From the NCBI GenBank assembly GCA_002746605.1, contig PDPT01000014.1, positions 1 to 64,000 of the forward strand: a stretch of DNA of 64,000 bases, given 5' to 3'. The notes under the pieces are model-generated. The model was not told the origin of the DNA, searched no databases, and saw only the letters and a list, made by a program, of their open reading frames with translations. A program made the position numbers and the translations under genes. The DNA comes from Ignavibacteriota bacterium. Lineage in GTDB: Bacteria; Bacteroidota; Ignavibacteria; Ignavibacteriales; Melioribacteraceae. Shown here in pieces: positions 29,074 to 38,643 of the stretch (position 1 is its first letter; every line of letters starts with the position of its first letter).

Positions 29074-30470
29074 GACAGTTCGTAAAAATATTTTTTTTCT
29101 TACTGGGCTTTTATAATTTGTTTTTTTATAATATTCTTCATTCACAGGCAACTTCCAAAATTCTTAGAATAACCGGAGACAGTCTTAAAGGCAAAATCGT
29201 TAACGGAATCAATATTCGTGAAGTTATCGGAGATGTTGTTATAACTCAAGATGATATTGTAATAACCTGTAATAAGGCAATTCAATATATCATTTCTAAT
29301 AATGTGGAGTTACTGGGAAACGTTATCATTAAACAAGATAGTATTACTATTAAAACCGAAAGAGGAAAATATTTTGGTAATACAAAAATTGCACAAAGCG
29401 ATACGACAGTATTTCTTACCAACTACAAAATGAAACTCAATGCCGATAAAGGTAGTTATAACTTAAATACAAAAATTGCTAATTTTTTCGGTAATGTTTT
29501 TTTTAAAGATACTTCTACAACTTTAACATCTTCAAAATTAAAATATTTTAAGGATAAAGAAATTCTAAAAGCATTTGTTAATGTTGAAGTTAAAGATTCT
29601 GTTTCTGTAATTAAAGCCGATAGTTTATTTCATAACAGAATTACAAAATTTTCAGAAGGTTTTAGTAATATTGAAATCGGGAACAAAGATAACAACTTAA
29701 CAATTTTTGGGAATTATTTAATTGATGATAAAGAAAAAAAATATTCCAAAATTACAGGCAAACCTTTTCTGACGCAAATTGAAAATCACGATGACGGAAC
29801 TACCGATACTCTGTTTATCAAGTCGCAAATAATGGAAGCATACAAAGATTCCGTGTCATCACTATACGCTATTGATTCCGTAAAAATAGTTCGTGGTTCT
29901 TTTCGTTCTACAAACGATTATACAATCTATGATAATTCGAATGAAAAAATTACTATCTTAAAGCAAAAAGAAAAACCGCAACCAATATTGTGGTACGGTA
30001 ACAATCAGGTAATCGGAGATTCTATTTTTATTAAGATAGATAGCGGTAAAGTTAGTAATGTTGATATTTTAAACAATTCAATTGTTATTTCAAAAGATTC
30101 ACTTTTTAATTTTAGATTTAATCAAATTTCGGGCGATTCGGTTTTTCTCCATTTCGATTCAGGTAAATTATATAAAACAAATGTAAACGGAAATGTGTTA
30201 AGTATTTATTATCTATTCGAGAAACAAGAACCAAACGGACTAATAAAATCGAGTGCAAAACGAATTACAATATTATTAGATAAACACATTGTAAGCGATG
30301 TAAAAATGTACGGCGAACCGAATAGTGAATATTATCCCGAAAACTTAGTATTAAACAAAGAAAAAGAATTTACTTTGCCGACTTTTATAATTTACGATAA
30401 AAAACCGCAAAGAGAAGAATTTGATATTCTAATTAAACAAAAGAAAAATAACAAAGTAAATCATGAATAA
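29070..30470 (+). CDS. OstA/LptA-like periplasmic LPS transport protein, long form
   Basis: A 466-residue exported protein with signal peptide ([20 protein letters not shown]) and tandem OstA-like beta-jelly-roll segments ([38 protein letters not shown]). Classical LptA has about 180 residues; Bacteroidota versions are longer, as here. It should bridge LPS from LptC to the outer-membrane LptD. It starts at GTG overlapping lptC, and its end overlaps lptB by 8 bases. Confidence 0.83.
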   Translation: MRQFVKIFFFLLGFYNLFFYNILHSQATSKILRITGDSLKGKIVNGINIREVIGDVVITQDDIVITCNKAIQYIISNNVELLGNVIIKQDSITIKTERGKYFGNTKIAQSDTTVFLTNYKMKLNADKGSYNLNTKIANFFGNVFFKDTSTTLTSSKLKYFKDKEILKAFVNVEVKDSVSVIKADSLFHNRITKFSEGFSNIEIGNKDNNLTIFGNYLIDDKEKKYSKITGKPFLTQIENHDDGTTDTLFIKSQIMEAYKDSVSSLYAIDSVKIVRGSFRSTNDYTIYDNSNEKITILKQKEKPQPILWYGNNQVIGDSIFIKIDSGKVSNVDILNNSIVISKDSLFNFRFNQISGDSVFLHFDSGKLYKTNVNGNVLSIYYLFEKQEPNGLIKSSAKRITILLDKHIVSDVKMYGEPNSEYYPENLVLNKEKEFTLPTFIIYDKKPQREEFDILIKQKKNNKVNHE

Positions 30471-31206
30471 GAAACATACATTAAAAAGCAATAATTTAGT
30501 TAAAGTTTATAAAAAAAGAACTGTAGTTAATAAAGTTTCAATAAATGTAACTCAAGGTGAAGTTGTAGGGCTTTTAGGGCCAAACGGAGCAGGCAAAACA
30601 ACAACATTTTACATGATTGTAGGAATGATAAAACCAAATGGTGGAAGCGTTTTTTTAGATGAAAATAATATTACAGAACAACCAATGTATAAAAGAGCAA
30701 AAATGGGAATTGGTTATCTACCGCAAGAAGCATCCGTTTTTAGAAGATTAAGCGTTGAAGATAATATAATGGCAATCTTAGAAATACTCGATTTAACAAA
30801 AGCCGAAAGAAAAGAAAAACAAGAAAAACTTTTAGAAGAACTGAGTATAACTCACATACGCAAAAGCAAAGGATTTCAACTAAGCGGTGGTGAGCGTAGA
30901 AGAACTGAAATTGCTCGGGCTCTTGCAACCGATCCAGATTTTATTTTATTGGACGAACCTTTTGCAGGCGTTGATCCAATAGCAGTTGAAGATATTATGA
31001 GCATTGTTGCCAACCTCAAAAATAAAGGTATTGGCATTTTGATTACTGATCATAATGTACATGAAACTTTGAGCATTGTTGATAGAGCTTATATTCTAAT
31101 TGAAGGAAAAATATTTAAAGATGGAAAGGCAGAAACATTAGCTGAAGATGAAGAAGTACGAAAGTTGTATCTTGGTGAAAAGTTCAAGTTGGAAAGGTAT
31201 CAATAA
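30463..31206 (+). CDS. lptB: LPS export ABC transporter ATPase LptB
   Basis: Cytoplasmic ATPase that powers LPS extraction with LptF and LptG (not in this window). Walker [10 protein letters not shown] (residues 39-47), Q-loop [13 protein letters not shown], signature [15 protein letters not shown], Walker [14 protein letters not shown] and switch His in ITDHNV are complete. The RRLSVEDNI text after the Q-loop is characteristic of LptB. 247 residues. Confidence 0.96.
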   Translation: MNKKHTLKSNNLVKVYKKRTVVNKVSINVTQGEVVGLLGPNGAGKTTTFYMIVGMIKPNGGSVFLDENNITEQPMYKRAKMGIGYLPQEASVFRRLSVEDNIMAILEILDLTKAERKEKQEKLLEELSITHIRKSKGFQLSGGERRRTEIARALATDPDFILLDEPFAGVDPIAVEDIMSIVANLKNKGIGILITDHNVHETLSIVDRAYILIEGKIFKDGKAETLAEDEEVRKLYLGEKFKLERYQ

Positions 31207-31207
31207 A

Positions 31208-31891
31208 TTGAAAAAAGAAACTGCAATTCTTTATTTAACACCAACTCCGATAGGAAATTATGATGACATAACTCTTAGAGCTTTAAGCATATTAAAGGAA
31301 GTTGATTTTATTATTTGTGAAGAATATAAACCTGCTCGCAGATTATTATCTCACTTCAATATTGATAAAGAGTTAATAAGCTTAAACGAACATAATGAAA
31401 AAGAGACCGCTCAAGAGCTTGCTAATAAAATTCTTACTTGCAAATCTGTTGCTTTAATTTCGGATAATGGTTCTCCGCTTATCTCCGATCCCGGTTATTT
31501 TTTAATAGATTATTGCATTTCATACAAAATAAATATTGTACCACTTCCGGGAGCTAATTCAATTACCACAGCTTTAATTGCTTCAGGATTAAATATTTCT
31601 AAGTTTTACTATTACGGCTGGCTTTCTCCTAAAAAAAATATCAGAAAGCAGGAATTAAATAAAATAAAAAAAATTAAAGAACTTTTAATCTTAATGGAAA
31701 CACCTTACAGATTGTTGAGAATATTAGAAGACATACTAAAAACATTTGGTGAACATCAACAAATTGTTCTTGCTTATAACTTAACAATGCCCGATGAAAA
31801 AATTTTCAGAGATTCAGTTTCAAAAATTTATAGAATAATTAAAGAGAAAAAATTAAAGGGTGTATTTGTACTTTTGGTAAATAATCGTTAA
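31208..31891 (+). CDS. rsmI: RsmI-like tetrapyrrole-methylase-fold rRNA methyltransferase
   Basis: The family 2'-O-methylates C1402 of 16S rRNA. LYLTPTPIGNYDDITLRAL, EEYKPARRLLSHF, ISDNGSPLISDPGY and PLPGANSITTALIASGL match RsmI text, with SDNGSP in place of the usual SDAGTP. The frame is open from 31148, but that would overlap lptB by 59 bases; the TTG at 31208, one base after the lptB stop, gives the family-length N-terminus. At 227 residues it lacks the C-terminal extension of the E. coli protein, as in short Bacteroidota forms. Target specificity is therefore likely, not certain. Confidence 0.8.
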   Translation: MKKETAILYLTPTPIGNYDDITLRALSILKEVDFIICEEYKPARRLLSHFNIDKELISLNEHNEKETAQELANKILTCKSVALISDNGSPLISDPGYFLIDYCISYKINIVPLPGANSITTALIASGLNISKFYYYGWLSPKKNIRKQELNKIKKIKELLILMETPYRLLRILEDILKTFGEHQQIVLAYNLTMPDEKIFRDSVSKIYRIIKEKKLKGVFVLLVNNR

Positions 31892-31940
31892 TATTAATAA
31901 ATAACCAACAAAACCAAAAATCAAATGAAAGGAAAAAACA

Positions 31941-32249
31941 ATGGTAGAAAAAAAAAGTATTTTCCCCAAACCTCACAATCATCAAGTAGATGAAGAACAA
32001 TTTACTAAATACAAAAAAAATTTATTACAGAAAGGTAAAAGATTTAAAGCTCACGCACCAATTGAAACATTTGACAGCCGACAAGTATTAAAATTACTTT
32101 CTAAAAAAAGTGTAGTTCGTCTTGGTGTAGTTCAAGGTGCAAATGAAGAAGGACAAAAAATTTCTATGCTTACAGCTTATAATTCCTACGGTAAAATGGT
32201 TGGCAAAGCATTGCAAACAGGTGATCCGTGTCCTCCGCCAAAATGTTAA
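31941..32249 (+). CDS. Small conserved-looking protein with CPPPKC end, unknown function
   Basis: 102 residues, highly basic, no signal or membrane segment. Starts at ATG behind gaaagga. The last residues are DPCPPPKC, a closely spaced Cys pair that could bind metal or be redox-active. Nothing else is recognised. It lies between rsmI and a membrane protein on the same strand. Confidence 0.6.
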   Translation: MVEKKSIFPKPHNHQVDEEQFTKYKKNLLQKGKRFKAHAPIETFDSRQVLKLLSKKSVVRLGVVQGANEEGQKISMLTAYNSYGKMVGKALQTGDPCPPPKC

Positions 32250-32266
32250 CTAACTAATTTGTTAAA

Positions 32267-32905
32267 TTGAATTACATAGAAATATTAAAAATTTTAAGTA
32301 TTAATTCTATTTATGTGCTTTTAGCTTTTGTATTATTCTTCTTATTTATTAAAGGCAGGATAAAAGAAAAGGAATTTGTTTTACTTTTTTATGTTTTAAC
32401 TCCCATAGCAGTTGTAACACAGTTTCTTATGACTTATATACGGGACGTACATCATTCATCCAATCTTCCGGTTATGAATACTTATTTAATAATTGAATTT
32501 ATACTTTTGGTTTACATTCTTCTAAATATAAAACAAAAGATAAAAGGTGAAAAAATCAATTATAAACTTTGGGGAATTTTGGTTTTATTAGTAACTCTTT
32601 CACATTTTATTTATAAGTTTAAAGCAATTCATAGTGCTTCATTTCTGCTTATGGCTTTAATTTACTTTCAAATAACTGTTAATTTTGCTGATATTGATAA
32701 CATAAAAAAGTTTCTATTTAATCATTATACATTTGTTTATATCGCAGTTTTTTTGAAAGCAATTGGTTATTCTTATTTTTTGATTTATCAAATTGATTAT
32801 AAATTTCCGTTAAGTATTTACAGTATCTTAAATATTTTAGTACAATTCTTTTTTATTCTAACACTTATTTATTATTATAACGGTAATAAGGAAAAAATTA
32901 TTTAA
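32267..32905 (+). CDS. Multi-pass membrane protein, unknown function
   Basis: 212 residues with about six hydrophobic helices spread over the whole length and short charged loops (GRIKEKEF, KQKIKGEK). It starts at TTG 17 bases after the previous stop. It has no recognised motif. The topology resembles small sensor or rhomboid-like membrane domains, but no catalytic residue pattern supports a call. Confidence 0.6.
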   Translation: MNYIEILKILSINSIYVLLAFVLFFLFIKGRIKEKEFVLLFYVLTPIAVVTQFLMTYIRDVHHSSNLPVMNTYLIIEFILLVYILLNIKQKIKGEKINYKLWGILVLLVTLSHFIYKFKAIHSASFLLMALIYFQITVNFADIDNIKKFLFNHYTFVYIAVFLKAIGYSYFLIYQIDYKFPLSIYSILNILVQFFFILTLIYYYNGNKEKII

Positions 32906-32933
32906 TATTTAAAAAATTAGAGTTTATGTTAAA

Positions 32934-34088
32934 ATGGTTACAATTTTTCACTTGGATTTAGATTCTTTTTTTGTTTCGGTAGAAAGAATTCTGAATCCAA
33001 AGTTAGAAGGAAAGCCAGTAATTGTTGGAGCTGATCCCAAGAAAGGAAGAGGAGTTGTTGCCACTTGTTCATACGAAGCAAGGAAATACGGATTACATTC
33101 GGCAATGCCCATTGCACGAGCATATAAATTGTGTCCGCAAGGAATTTATGTTCACGGTCGCCATAGAGAATACAGCAAATATTCAAAAGCTGTAAGGACA
33201 ATTCTTGAACAATATGCCCCTATTATTGAACAAGCTTCAATAGATGAATTTTATATGGATTTTTCGGGAACAAAAAAACTTTACGCTTCAATGTATTTAC
33301 TTGGCTTAAATTTACAAAGTGAAATATATGAAAAATTACATCTTCCTTGTTCTATTGGAATCGGGTCTAATAAAACAATTGCTAAAATCTGTTCCGATTA
33401 TGCAAAACCTAAAGGTGTTACTTATGTAATAAACGGTATGGAAAAAGAATTTCTTGCTCCGCTGCCTGTAGAAACAATTCCAGGAGTTGGCAAAGCTACT
33501 TTAAGAAAACTTAATGCAAACGGAATATTTAAAATTGGTCATCTCGCTGATTTATCTGAAAGTTTTTTAATAAGTTTATTGGGTAAATATGGAACTTCTC
33601 TTTGGAAAAAAGCAAACGGAATGGGGAAAACTTCAATATCAATCAATCGTCAAAGAAAAAGTATTTCAAAAGAGAGAACATATTTAGAAGATGAATCCGA
33701 TAGAAAAATAATTGAAGGAACCATCTTTCAGTTAACCGGCAAAGTTTGTCAATCACTCAGGAATAAAAAATGGTTAGCTTCTACAATTGGTATAAAATTA
33801 AGATATTCAAATTTTACTACACTTACAAGAGCTATAACAATAAAGCCAACTGATGATGATAAAATTGTTTTTAACAAAACAAAAAAATTATTCTACAAAG
33901 CAGATAATAAAAAAATGTCTATCAGATTGGTTGGCATATATCTCACTAACTTTGATAAAACCGCTAATCAAGTGGAATTGTTTGAAGATGAAAATAAAAG
34001 AAGAAAAGAGATGTTTAATGCAGTTACAAAAATAAGAGATAAATATGGTTACTCCTCAATACAATTTGGGAAAAACAAAGCGAAGTAA
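32934..34088 (+). CDS. dinB: DNA polymerase IV (Y family)
   Basis: Error-prone translesion polymerase. The catalytic DLDSFFVSVE, steric-gate region, YEARKYGLHSAMP, SIDEFYMDFSG (usually SIDEAYLD) and the HhH GVGKATLRKL are present, with the little finger after residue 240. Near the C-terminus QVELF matches the beta-clamp binding motif QxxLF. 384 residues is normal. It ends at a bidirectional hairpin terminator facing the T9SS gene. Confidence 0.95.
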   Translation: MVTIFHLDLDSFFVSVERILNPKLEGKPVIVGADPKKGRGVVATCSYEARKYGLHSAMPIARAYKLCPQGIYVHGRHREYSKYSKAVRTILEQYAPIIEQASIDEFYMDFSGTKKLYASMYLLGLNLQSEIYEKLHLPCSIGIGSNKTIAKICSDYAKPKGVTYVINGMEKEFLAPLPVETIPGVGKATLRKLNANGIFKIGHLADLSESFLISLLGKYGTSLWKKANGMGKTSISINRQRKSISKERTYLEDESDRKIIEGTIFQLTGKVCQSLRNKKWLASTIGIKLRYSNFTTLTRAITIKPTDDDKIVFNKTKKLFYKADNKKMSIRLVGIYLTNFDKTANQVELFEDENKRRKEMFNAVTKIRDKYGYSSIQFGKNKAK

Positions 34089-34191
34089 TTAATTCTGTAA
34101 CTCAAACTTTCTAGTCTGCGAATTACTAAAAATAATCTTGGCAGATTACTTCATTTCATTGGCAATGATATTCGGCGATAAACATAAGACA

Positions 34192-34302
34192 GTCTTTGCG
34201 AGCTACAGCAAAGCAATCTCATTATATAATTTCAGCTTTAACAAGCAGAGTTTGGGAAAAATTGCAAGCTAAAAAAGATTGCTTCGTTCCTCTAGCGATA
34301 AC
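34192..34302. repeat. REP-like palindromic element
   Basis: The text tttgcgagctacagcaaagc followed by aatctc (from 34194) and the opposed text gattgcttcgttcctctagc (from 34278) form an imperfect inverted repeat. The same core occurs at 2870-2951 and 40031-40060. The stretch between (tttgggaaaaattgcaa) resembles text after the 40031 copy. Confidence 0.6.
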
Positions 34303-34345
34303 AACAATTGGAAAAACTACTTCAAAAAACTAATAAGTAAATAAT

Positions 34346-34379
34346 AAAGAGAGATCTTTTTCTTAAAAGACCTCTCTTT
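34346..34379. terminator. Bidirectional hairpin terminator between dinB and the T9SS gene
   Basis: The arm aaagagagatctttt (34346-34360) pairs with aaaagacctctcttt (34365-34379) over 15 positions with one A-C mismatch and a 4-base loop tctt. T-runs follow on the plus strand and A-runs precede it, so it can serve both converging genes. Confidence 0.85.
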
Positions 34380-34386
34380 TGTTTTA

Positions 34387-35934
34387 TTACTTTAACAAAA
34401 TCATTTTTTTAGTTTCTGAAAAACTGCCTGTAGTTAATTTATAATAATATATTCCGCTTGGTAAATTAGCTGCATTGAATTTAATGCTGTAATTACCGGG
34501 GTTTTGGATTTTGTTTACAAGTGTTTTTATTTTCCTTCCCAAAACATCATAAATTTTTAGCGTAACTCTATTAGATTTCACAATGGCACTTGCAGCAGAG
34601 ATTGTATAATTTATTGTTGTACTTGGGTTAAACGGATTAGGATAATTTTGTTTCAACATAAATTCAGTAACTAACGCTTTTTCTTCTTTTATATCTGTTA
34701 TAGTTTTGTAGTAAATATATCCTTCATTTCCCTCAAAAAAATATGCGTTATCAAATACATCTTGAAATTCAGTGTGAATATAATAATTATCGGAGAAAAA
34801 GTCAGTAATGTTGCTGTTACTATCATATTTATATTTTTTTTCGTTATTATTAACCCACTCTTCATCTGTCCAATCTTGATAAATTTCCAGAGTTAAATTA
34901 TTTCTATCATCGTATGCATAAGTCTTTTTCGCAGAATTTACCCAAGCTTCATTTTTCCAATATTGATAAATATATAAAGTCAAATTATTTCTATCATCGT
35001 ATGCATAAGTATCTTTCGCAGATTTTACCCAAGTCTCATTTGCCCAGTTTTGTGAAATTTTTAGAGTCAAATTATTTCTATCATCGTATTCTGAAATTTC
35101 TTTGCTTTGATTTACCCAAGCTTCTTCAGCCCAGTTTTGATAAATGTATAAAGTCAAATTATTTCTATCATCATATTCTGAAATCCATTTTCTATAATTT
35201 ACCCAAGCTTCTTCAGCCCAGTTTTGATAAATGTATAAAGTCAAATTATTTCTATCATCATATTCTGAAATCCATTTTCTATGATTTACCCAAGCTTCAT
35301 CTGCCCAATATTGCGAAATTTCCAGAGTCAAATTATTTCTATCATCATATTCTGAAATCTCTTTGTTTTGATTTACCCAAGTCTCATTTGCCCAATATTG
35401 CGAAATTTCCAGAGTCAAATTATTTCTATCATCGTATTCTGAAATTTCTTTGCTTTGATTTACCCAAATCTCATTTGCCCAATATTGCGAAATTTTTAGA
35501 GTCAAATTATTTCTATTATCGTATTCTAAAATTTCTTTGTAGTGGTTTACCCAGGCTTCATTTTTCCAATAATCATCATAGTTATAAATTAATTGAGAAA
35601 AATTTATCCACTCATTATTACTTAATTTTTGATTTATTAGTAAAATTATTTTTCCATTAGAATTATATTTATATATATACTTAGTTGTGTCCTCACCAAT
35701 ATCATTATCATTGCCAATCATAATTGCACTATCAACAACAGTACCGGTTGTTAAAATATTTTTTTTAGTTATTTTATTTTTGTTTGGTAAAAAGGCTCTG
35801 TGCAACTCTTGTAAATTCGAGGAATTTTCAATACTATTTGGCATTAAAGTATTTGGTTTCTTGAAACTATTTTTTTGGGCAAAAATTATAGTAAAAGAAA
35901 AAAAGAATAAGAAAAATAAAGTAATTTTGTTCAT
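34387..35934 (-). CDS. Secreted repeat protein with type IX secretion sorting domain
   Basis: A 515-residue cell-surface or secreted protein. It has an N-terminal signal peptide ([15 protein letters not shown]), about 110 residues of leader, eight tandem 29-residue repeats (residues 137-368; consensus EYDDRNNLTLEISQYW then ANEAWVN), then QNYPNPFNPSTTINY and a C-terminal sorting domain with LKIYDVLGRKI and GIYYYKL. The sorting domain directs export by the T9SS across the outer membrane. Each repeat has aromatic and acidic positions suited to a beta-rich, carbohydrate- or surface-binding stack; the ligand is unknown. Monocistronic. Confidence 0.85.
   Translation of the reverse strand: MNKITLFFLFFFSFTIIFAQKNSFKKPNTLMPNSIENSSNLQELHRAFLPNKNKITKKNILTTGTVVDSAIMIGNDNDIGEDTTKYIYKYNSNGKIILLINQKLSNNEWINFSQLIYNYDDYWKNEAWVNHYKEILEYDNRNNLTLKISQYWANEIWVNQSKEISEYDDRNNLTLEISQYWANETWVNQNKEISEYDDRNNLTLEISQYWADEAWVNHRKWISEYDDRNNLTLYIYQNWAEEAWVNYRKWISEYDDRNNLTLYIYQNWAEEAWVNQSKEISEYDDRNNLTLKISQNWANETWVKSAKDTYAYDDRNNLTLYIYQYWKNEAWVNSAKKTYAYDDRNNLTLEIYQDWTDEEWVNNNEKKYKYDSNSNITDFFSDNYYIHTEFQDVFDNAYFFEGNEGYIYYKTITDIKEEKALVTEFMLKQNYPNPFNPSTTINYTISAASAIVKSNRVTLKIYDVLGRKIKTLVNKIQNPGNYSIKFNAANLPSGIYYYKLTTGSFSETKKMILLK
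34831..35526 (-). repeat. Eight tandem 87-bp coding repeats
   Basis: Each unit encodes 29 residues with the near-invariant core YDDRNNLTL. Units differ mainly at the positions after the core (KIS/EIS/YIY) and in the tail (NQSKEIS, NHRKWIS, KSAKDTY). A shortened unit lacking the NNLTL part (NYDDYWKNEAWVN) precedes the array. Confidence 0.9.
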
Positions 35935-36072
35935 AATTGCCTCTGCTTTATATAAGATATTAAATTGATTATATTTATTTTAATGATAGATTTGAAAATA
36001 TTTAATTTACAACTTTCCATTTACATTAAATATTTTTCATTCTCACGATTAACTTTTTGTTTTTATAAAACT

Positions 36073-37212
36073 TTAATTTGCTCTAATCCCGATAATGCTT
36101 ATATCATCTTCAAACTTATTATCTGTAAGTTCAATAAAATTAGTTTTTATTTTTTCTAATATTTCATCGGAATGAGCAAGAGAATCGATAATTCCTGTTA
36201 GCCTTTCTTGTCCGAAAAATTCTCCATCTGTGCATCTTGTTTCAGGAATCCCATCAGTAATAATATAAACAAAATCACCTTTTTTTATTTTAACTTCAAT
36301 ATTTTCGTATTTGCTTGTTTCACTAAAACCAATGAGAATTCCATTAGATTTTATACATTTAACCTCATCGGATTTATGAATAATTGGTAAATCTCCGGCA
36401 CCGGCGTATGTTACGGTATTATTTTCGTTATTTATTAATACAACAGAAAGAGTAATAAAAATATCGGAAATTCTTTCATCCTTATAAATTGCTCTGTTAA
36501 CTCTTTCGAGGATTGCTGCAGGAGAAATTTCATGTTCAGAATCTAAAACCATTCTGATCGCACTTCTTACATATCCTGCATAAGCAACGGCAAAATACCA
36601 AGCACCCCATTTTTTACCCATAATATCGCCTAGCACTACAATCATCTTATTTTCATCTATTTTAAAATAATCTATAAAATCGCCACCAGGCACATTTTGA
36701 AAAGGAACATGCCAATGTTCTACCGCAAAACCATCAAGTTTTGGAGCTTTATCGGGCACGGTTTTAGTCCCCATTGAGTTTGCAGCTTTATGTACTTCCT
36801 CAACAGCTTTACTTCTTTCTTTTTCAGTTGCCTGAATAATCGCAGAAATTTTAGCACAAACCAATTTTGGTCCAGATGTTTTTACAATATAATCATTTAC
36901 TTGCAGATCGTACCCGCCAAGTATATCATCTTCATCACCTTTAGCCGTAAGAAATACAAATGGAATTAATTTTAATTTTTCATCTTCCAAAAGTTGTTTT
37001 CTGAATTGATGTCCATCAACTTCCGGCATCATTATATCACTTACAATTAAATCCGGTTGAAAAGATTTGGTTTTAATATAACCTTGCAATCCGTTTTCAG
37101 CCCATTCAGTTTCGTAACCTTCTTTTTTGAAAGCATAGAGCATCAGTTTGGCTACCGAGTCTTCATCTTCTACTAATAGAATTTTATGTTTTTTTTCTTC
37201 TGCAGTACTCAC
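36073..37212 (-). CDS. Response regulator with SpoIIE/PP2C-type phosphatase output
   Basis: 379 residues. Receiver domain (9-125) with LVEDEDS, phospho-acceptor in SDIMMP and Lys in DYIVKTSG (the usual following Pro is lost). Residues about 170-378 are a SpoIIE/RsbU-like Ser/Thr phosphatase with the metal residues in GGDFIDYF, LGDIMGKKWGAWYF, TDGIPE and EDDISII. Such proteins dephosphorylate STAS anti-anti-sigma factors. The glycine-rich loop after GD is changed (IMGKKWG for VSGHG). It is last in an operon with an NtrC-type regulator and a histidine kinase. Confidence 0.88.
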   Translation of the reverse strand: MSTAEEKKHKILLVEDEDSVAKLMLYAFKKEGYETEWAENGLQGYIKTKSFQPDLIVSDIMMPEVDGHQFRKQLLEDEKLKLIPFVFLTAKGDEDDILGGYDLQVNDYIVKTSGPKLVCAKISAIIQATEKERSKAVEEVHKAANSMGTKTVPDKAPKLDGFAVEHWHVPFQNVPGGDFIDYFKIDENKMIVVLGDIMGKKWGAWYFAVAYAGYVRSAIRMVLDSEHEISPAAILERVNRAIYKDERISDIFITLSVVLINNENNTVTYAGAGDLPIIHKSDEVKCIKSNGILIGFSETSKYENIEVKIKKGDFVYIITDGIPETRCTDGEFFGQERLTGIIDSLAHSDEILEKIKTNFIELTDNKFEDDISIIGIRAN

Positions 37213-37248
37213 TATTACTACTCCAAAGTTTAGTTTTAATTATTATTT

Positions 37249-38628
37249 TTATCTTATTTTAATTTTATACTTACTCATTAGACGATATAATGTTGCCCGC
37301 CCGACATTAAGTTTTTTTGAGGCATCAACAATATTTCCGTTTGTTTTTTGTAAAGCATGTTTTATGGCTTTTTCTTTTAATTTTTCGAAGGGAATAATTG
37401 GTGAATCTTCTCCAAATGTTTCGCCAAAATCTGAATTTTGATTTACATCTACGGTATTCTCTAAAATTTGCGGAGGTAATACATCTATATCAATTTTGTT
37501 AGTGTCAGAAAGTATCATACATCTTTCAATTGTATTTTCCAATTCTCTAACATTACCGGGCCAGTTGTAATCATACAATAATTCTAATGCCCGCTTGGAC
37601 ACACTTTTAATTTGTCTGTCCATTTTTTTATTAAACTCATCTAAAAAATAATTTATCAAAATAACTATATCGCCTCTTCGTTCTCTTAATGGCGGAATAA
37701 TTATTGGGAATGTGCTTAACCTGTAATATAAATCTTCTCTAAATTCTCTATCTCTAACGGCTTTTTTCAGATCAACATTTGTGGCGGAAATTATTCTTAC
37801 ATCGCTTTTTATAGTTTCATTCCCACCTACTCGTTCAAATTCTTTTTGTTGAATTACTCTTAATAATTTAGCTTGAAGCGACATATCCATATCACCAATT
37901 TCATCAAGGAATATTGTGCCTCCGTCAGCAAGTTCAAATTTTCCTATTTTTCTTTGATGTGCTCCGGTAAATGCACCTTTTTCGTGTCCGAATAGTTCGC
38001 TTTCTAAAAGTTCCTTAGGAATAGATGCAGAATTAACAACAACAAACGGCTCATTTTGTCTAACTCCGTTATAATGTATGGCTCGTGCAATTAATTCTTT
38101 TCCCGTTCCACTTTCTCCGTTTATTAAAACAGTAATATCATTATTAAGTACTTTGCTTACCATTCTAAATACATCTTGCATTTTTTTATCAGCCGAAATG
38201 ATATTATCAAAGTTGTATTCGTTCTTTAAATCTTGACTAAGTTCATCTACCTTTCTTTCGAGGTCATAATATTTTATTGCATTTGCAATTGCAGGTTTTA
38301 ATCTGTTTTTATCGACCGGTTTCGGAAAGTAATCATAAGCTCCTTCTCTTATACATTCTAAAGCAGTATCTATATTATTTTGTGCCGATAACATTATTAC
38401 CGGAAGAAGTTTATTCTTTCTTTTAATCTTTTTTAATATTTCGGTACCTGAAATATCTGGAAGCATAATATCGAGCAAAACTAAATCAGGATTATCATGT
38501 AAATTTTCCAGTAAATCATTTCCATGCGTAAAAGTACGAATATCATACTTCCATTCATTTTTAACCCAATGCGAAATTAATTTTAATATTGCAGGTTCAT
38601 CATCAACTATGAAAATTCTCTTTTTCAA
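37249..38628 (-). CDS. Sigma-54-dependent response regulator (NtrC family)
   Basis: 459 residues in three parts: receiver (1-120, phospho-Asp in LLDIMLPD, KPVDK), AAA+ domain (about 145-375) with Walker A GESGTGKE, the sigma-54 contact loop GAFTGA, Walker B GGTIFLDEIGD and the arginine text RFREDLYYRL-like (REFREDLYYRL), and a Fis-type helix-turn-helix (GNIVDASKKLNVGRATLYR). It activates sigma-54 promoters when phosphorylated, probably by the kinase encoded 15 bases upstream. Target genes are unknown. Confidence 0.94.
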   Translation of the reverse strand: MKKRIFIVDDEPAILKLISHWVKNEWKYDIRTFTHGNDLLENLHDNPDLVLLDIMLPDISGTEILKKIKRKNKLLPVIMLSAQNNIDTALECIREGAYDYFPKPVDKNRLKPAIANAIKYYDLERKVDELSQDLKNEYNFDNIISADKKMQDVFRMVSKVLNNDITVLINGESGTGKELIARAIHYNGVRQNEPFVVVNSASIPKELLESELFGHEKGAFTGAHQRKIGKFELADGGTIFLDEIGDMDMSLQAKLLRVIQQKEFERVGGNETIKSDVRIISATNVDLKKAVRDREFREDLYYRLSTFPIIIPPLRERRGDIVILINYFLDEFNKKMDRQIKSVSKRALELLYDYNWPGNVRELENTIERCMILSDTNKIDIDVLPPQILENTVDVNQNSDFGETFGEDSPIIPFEKLKEKAIKHALQKTNGNIVDASKKLNVGRATLYRLMSKYKIKIR

Positions 38629-38643
38629 TTTTTCCTCTAAAAA

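Noticed and set aside
34831..35526. Regular 87-bp repeats considered as a CRISPR-like array
   Set aside because: The repeats are coding, have no unique spacers and keep the reading frame of a protein with signal peptide and sorting domain.
34914..35660. A 248-codon open frame on the plus strand opposite the T9SS protein
   Set aside because: It is created by the 87-bp repeats of the real gene on the other strand. It has no ribosome site and only mirrored repeat text.
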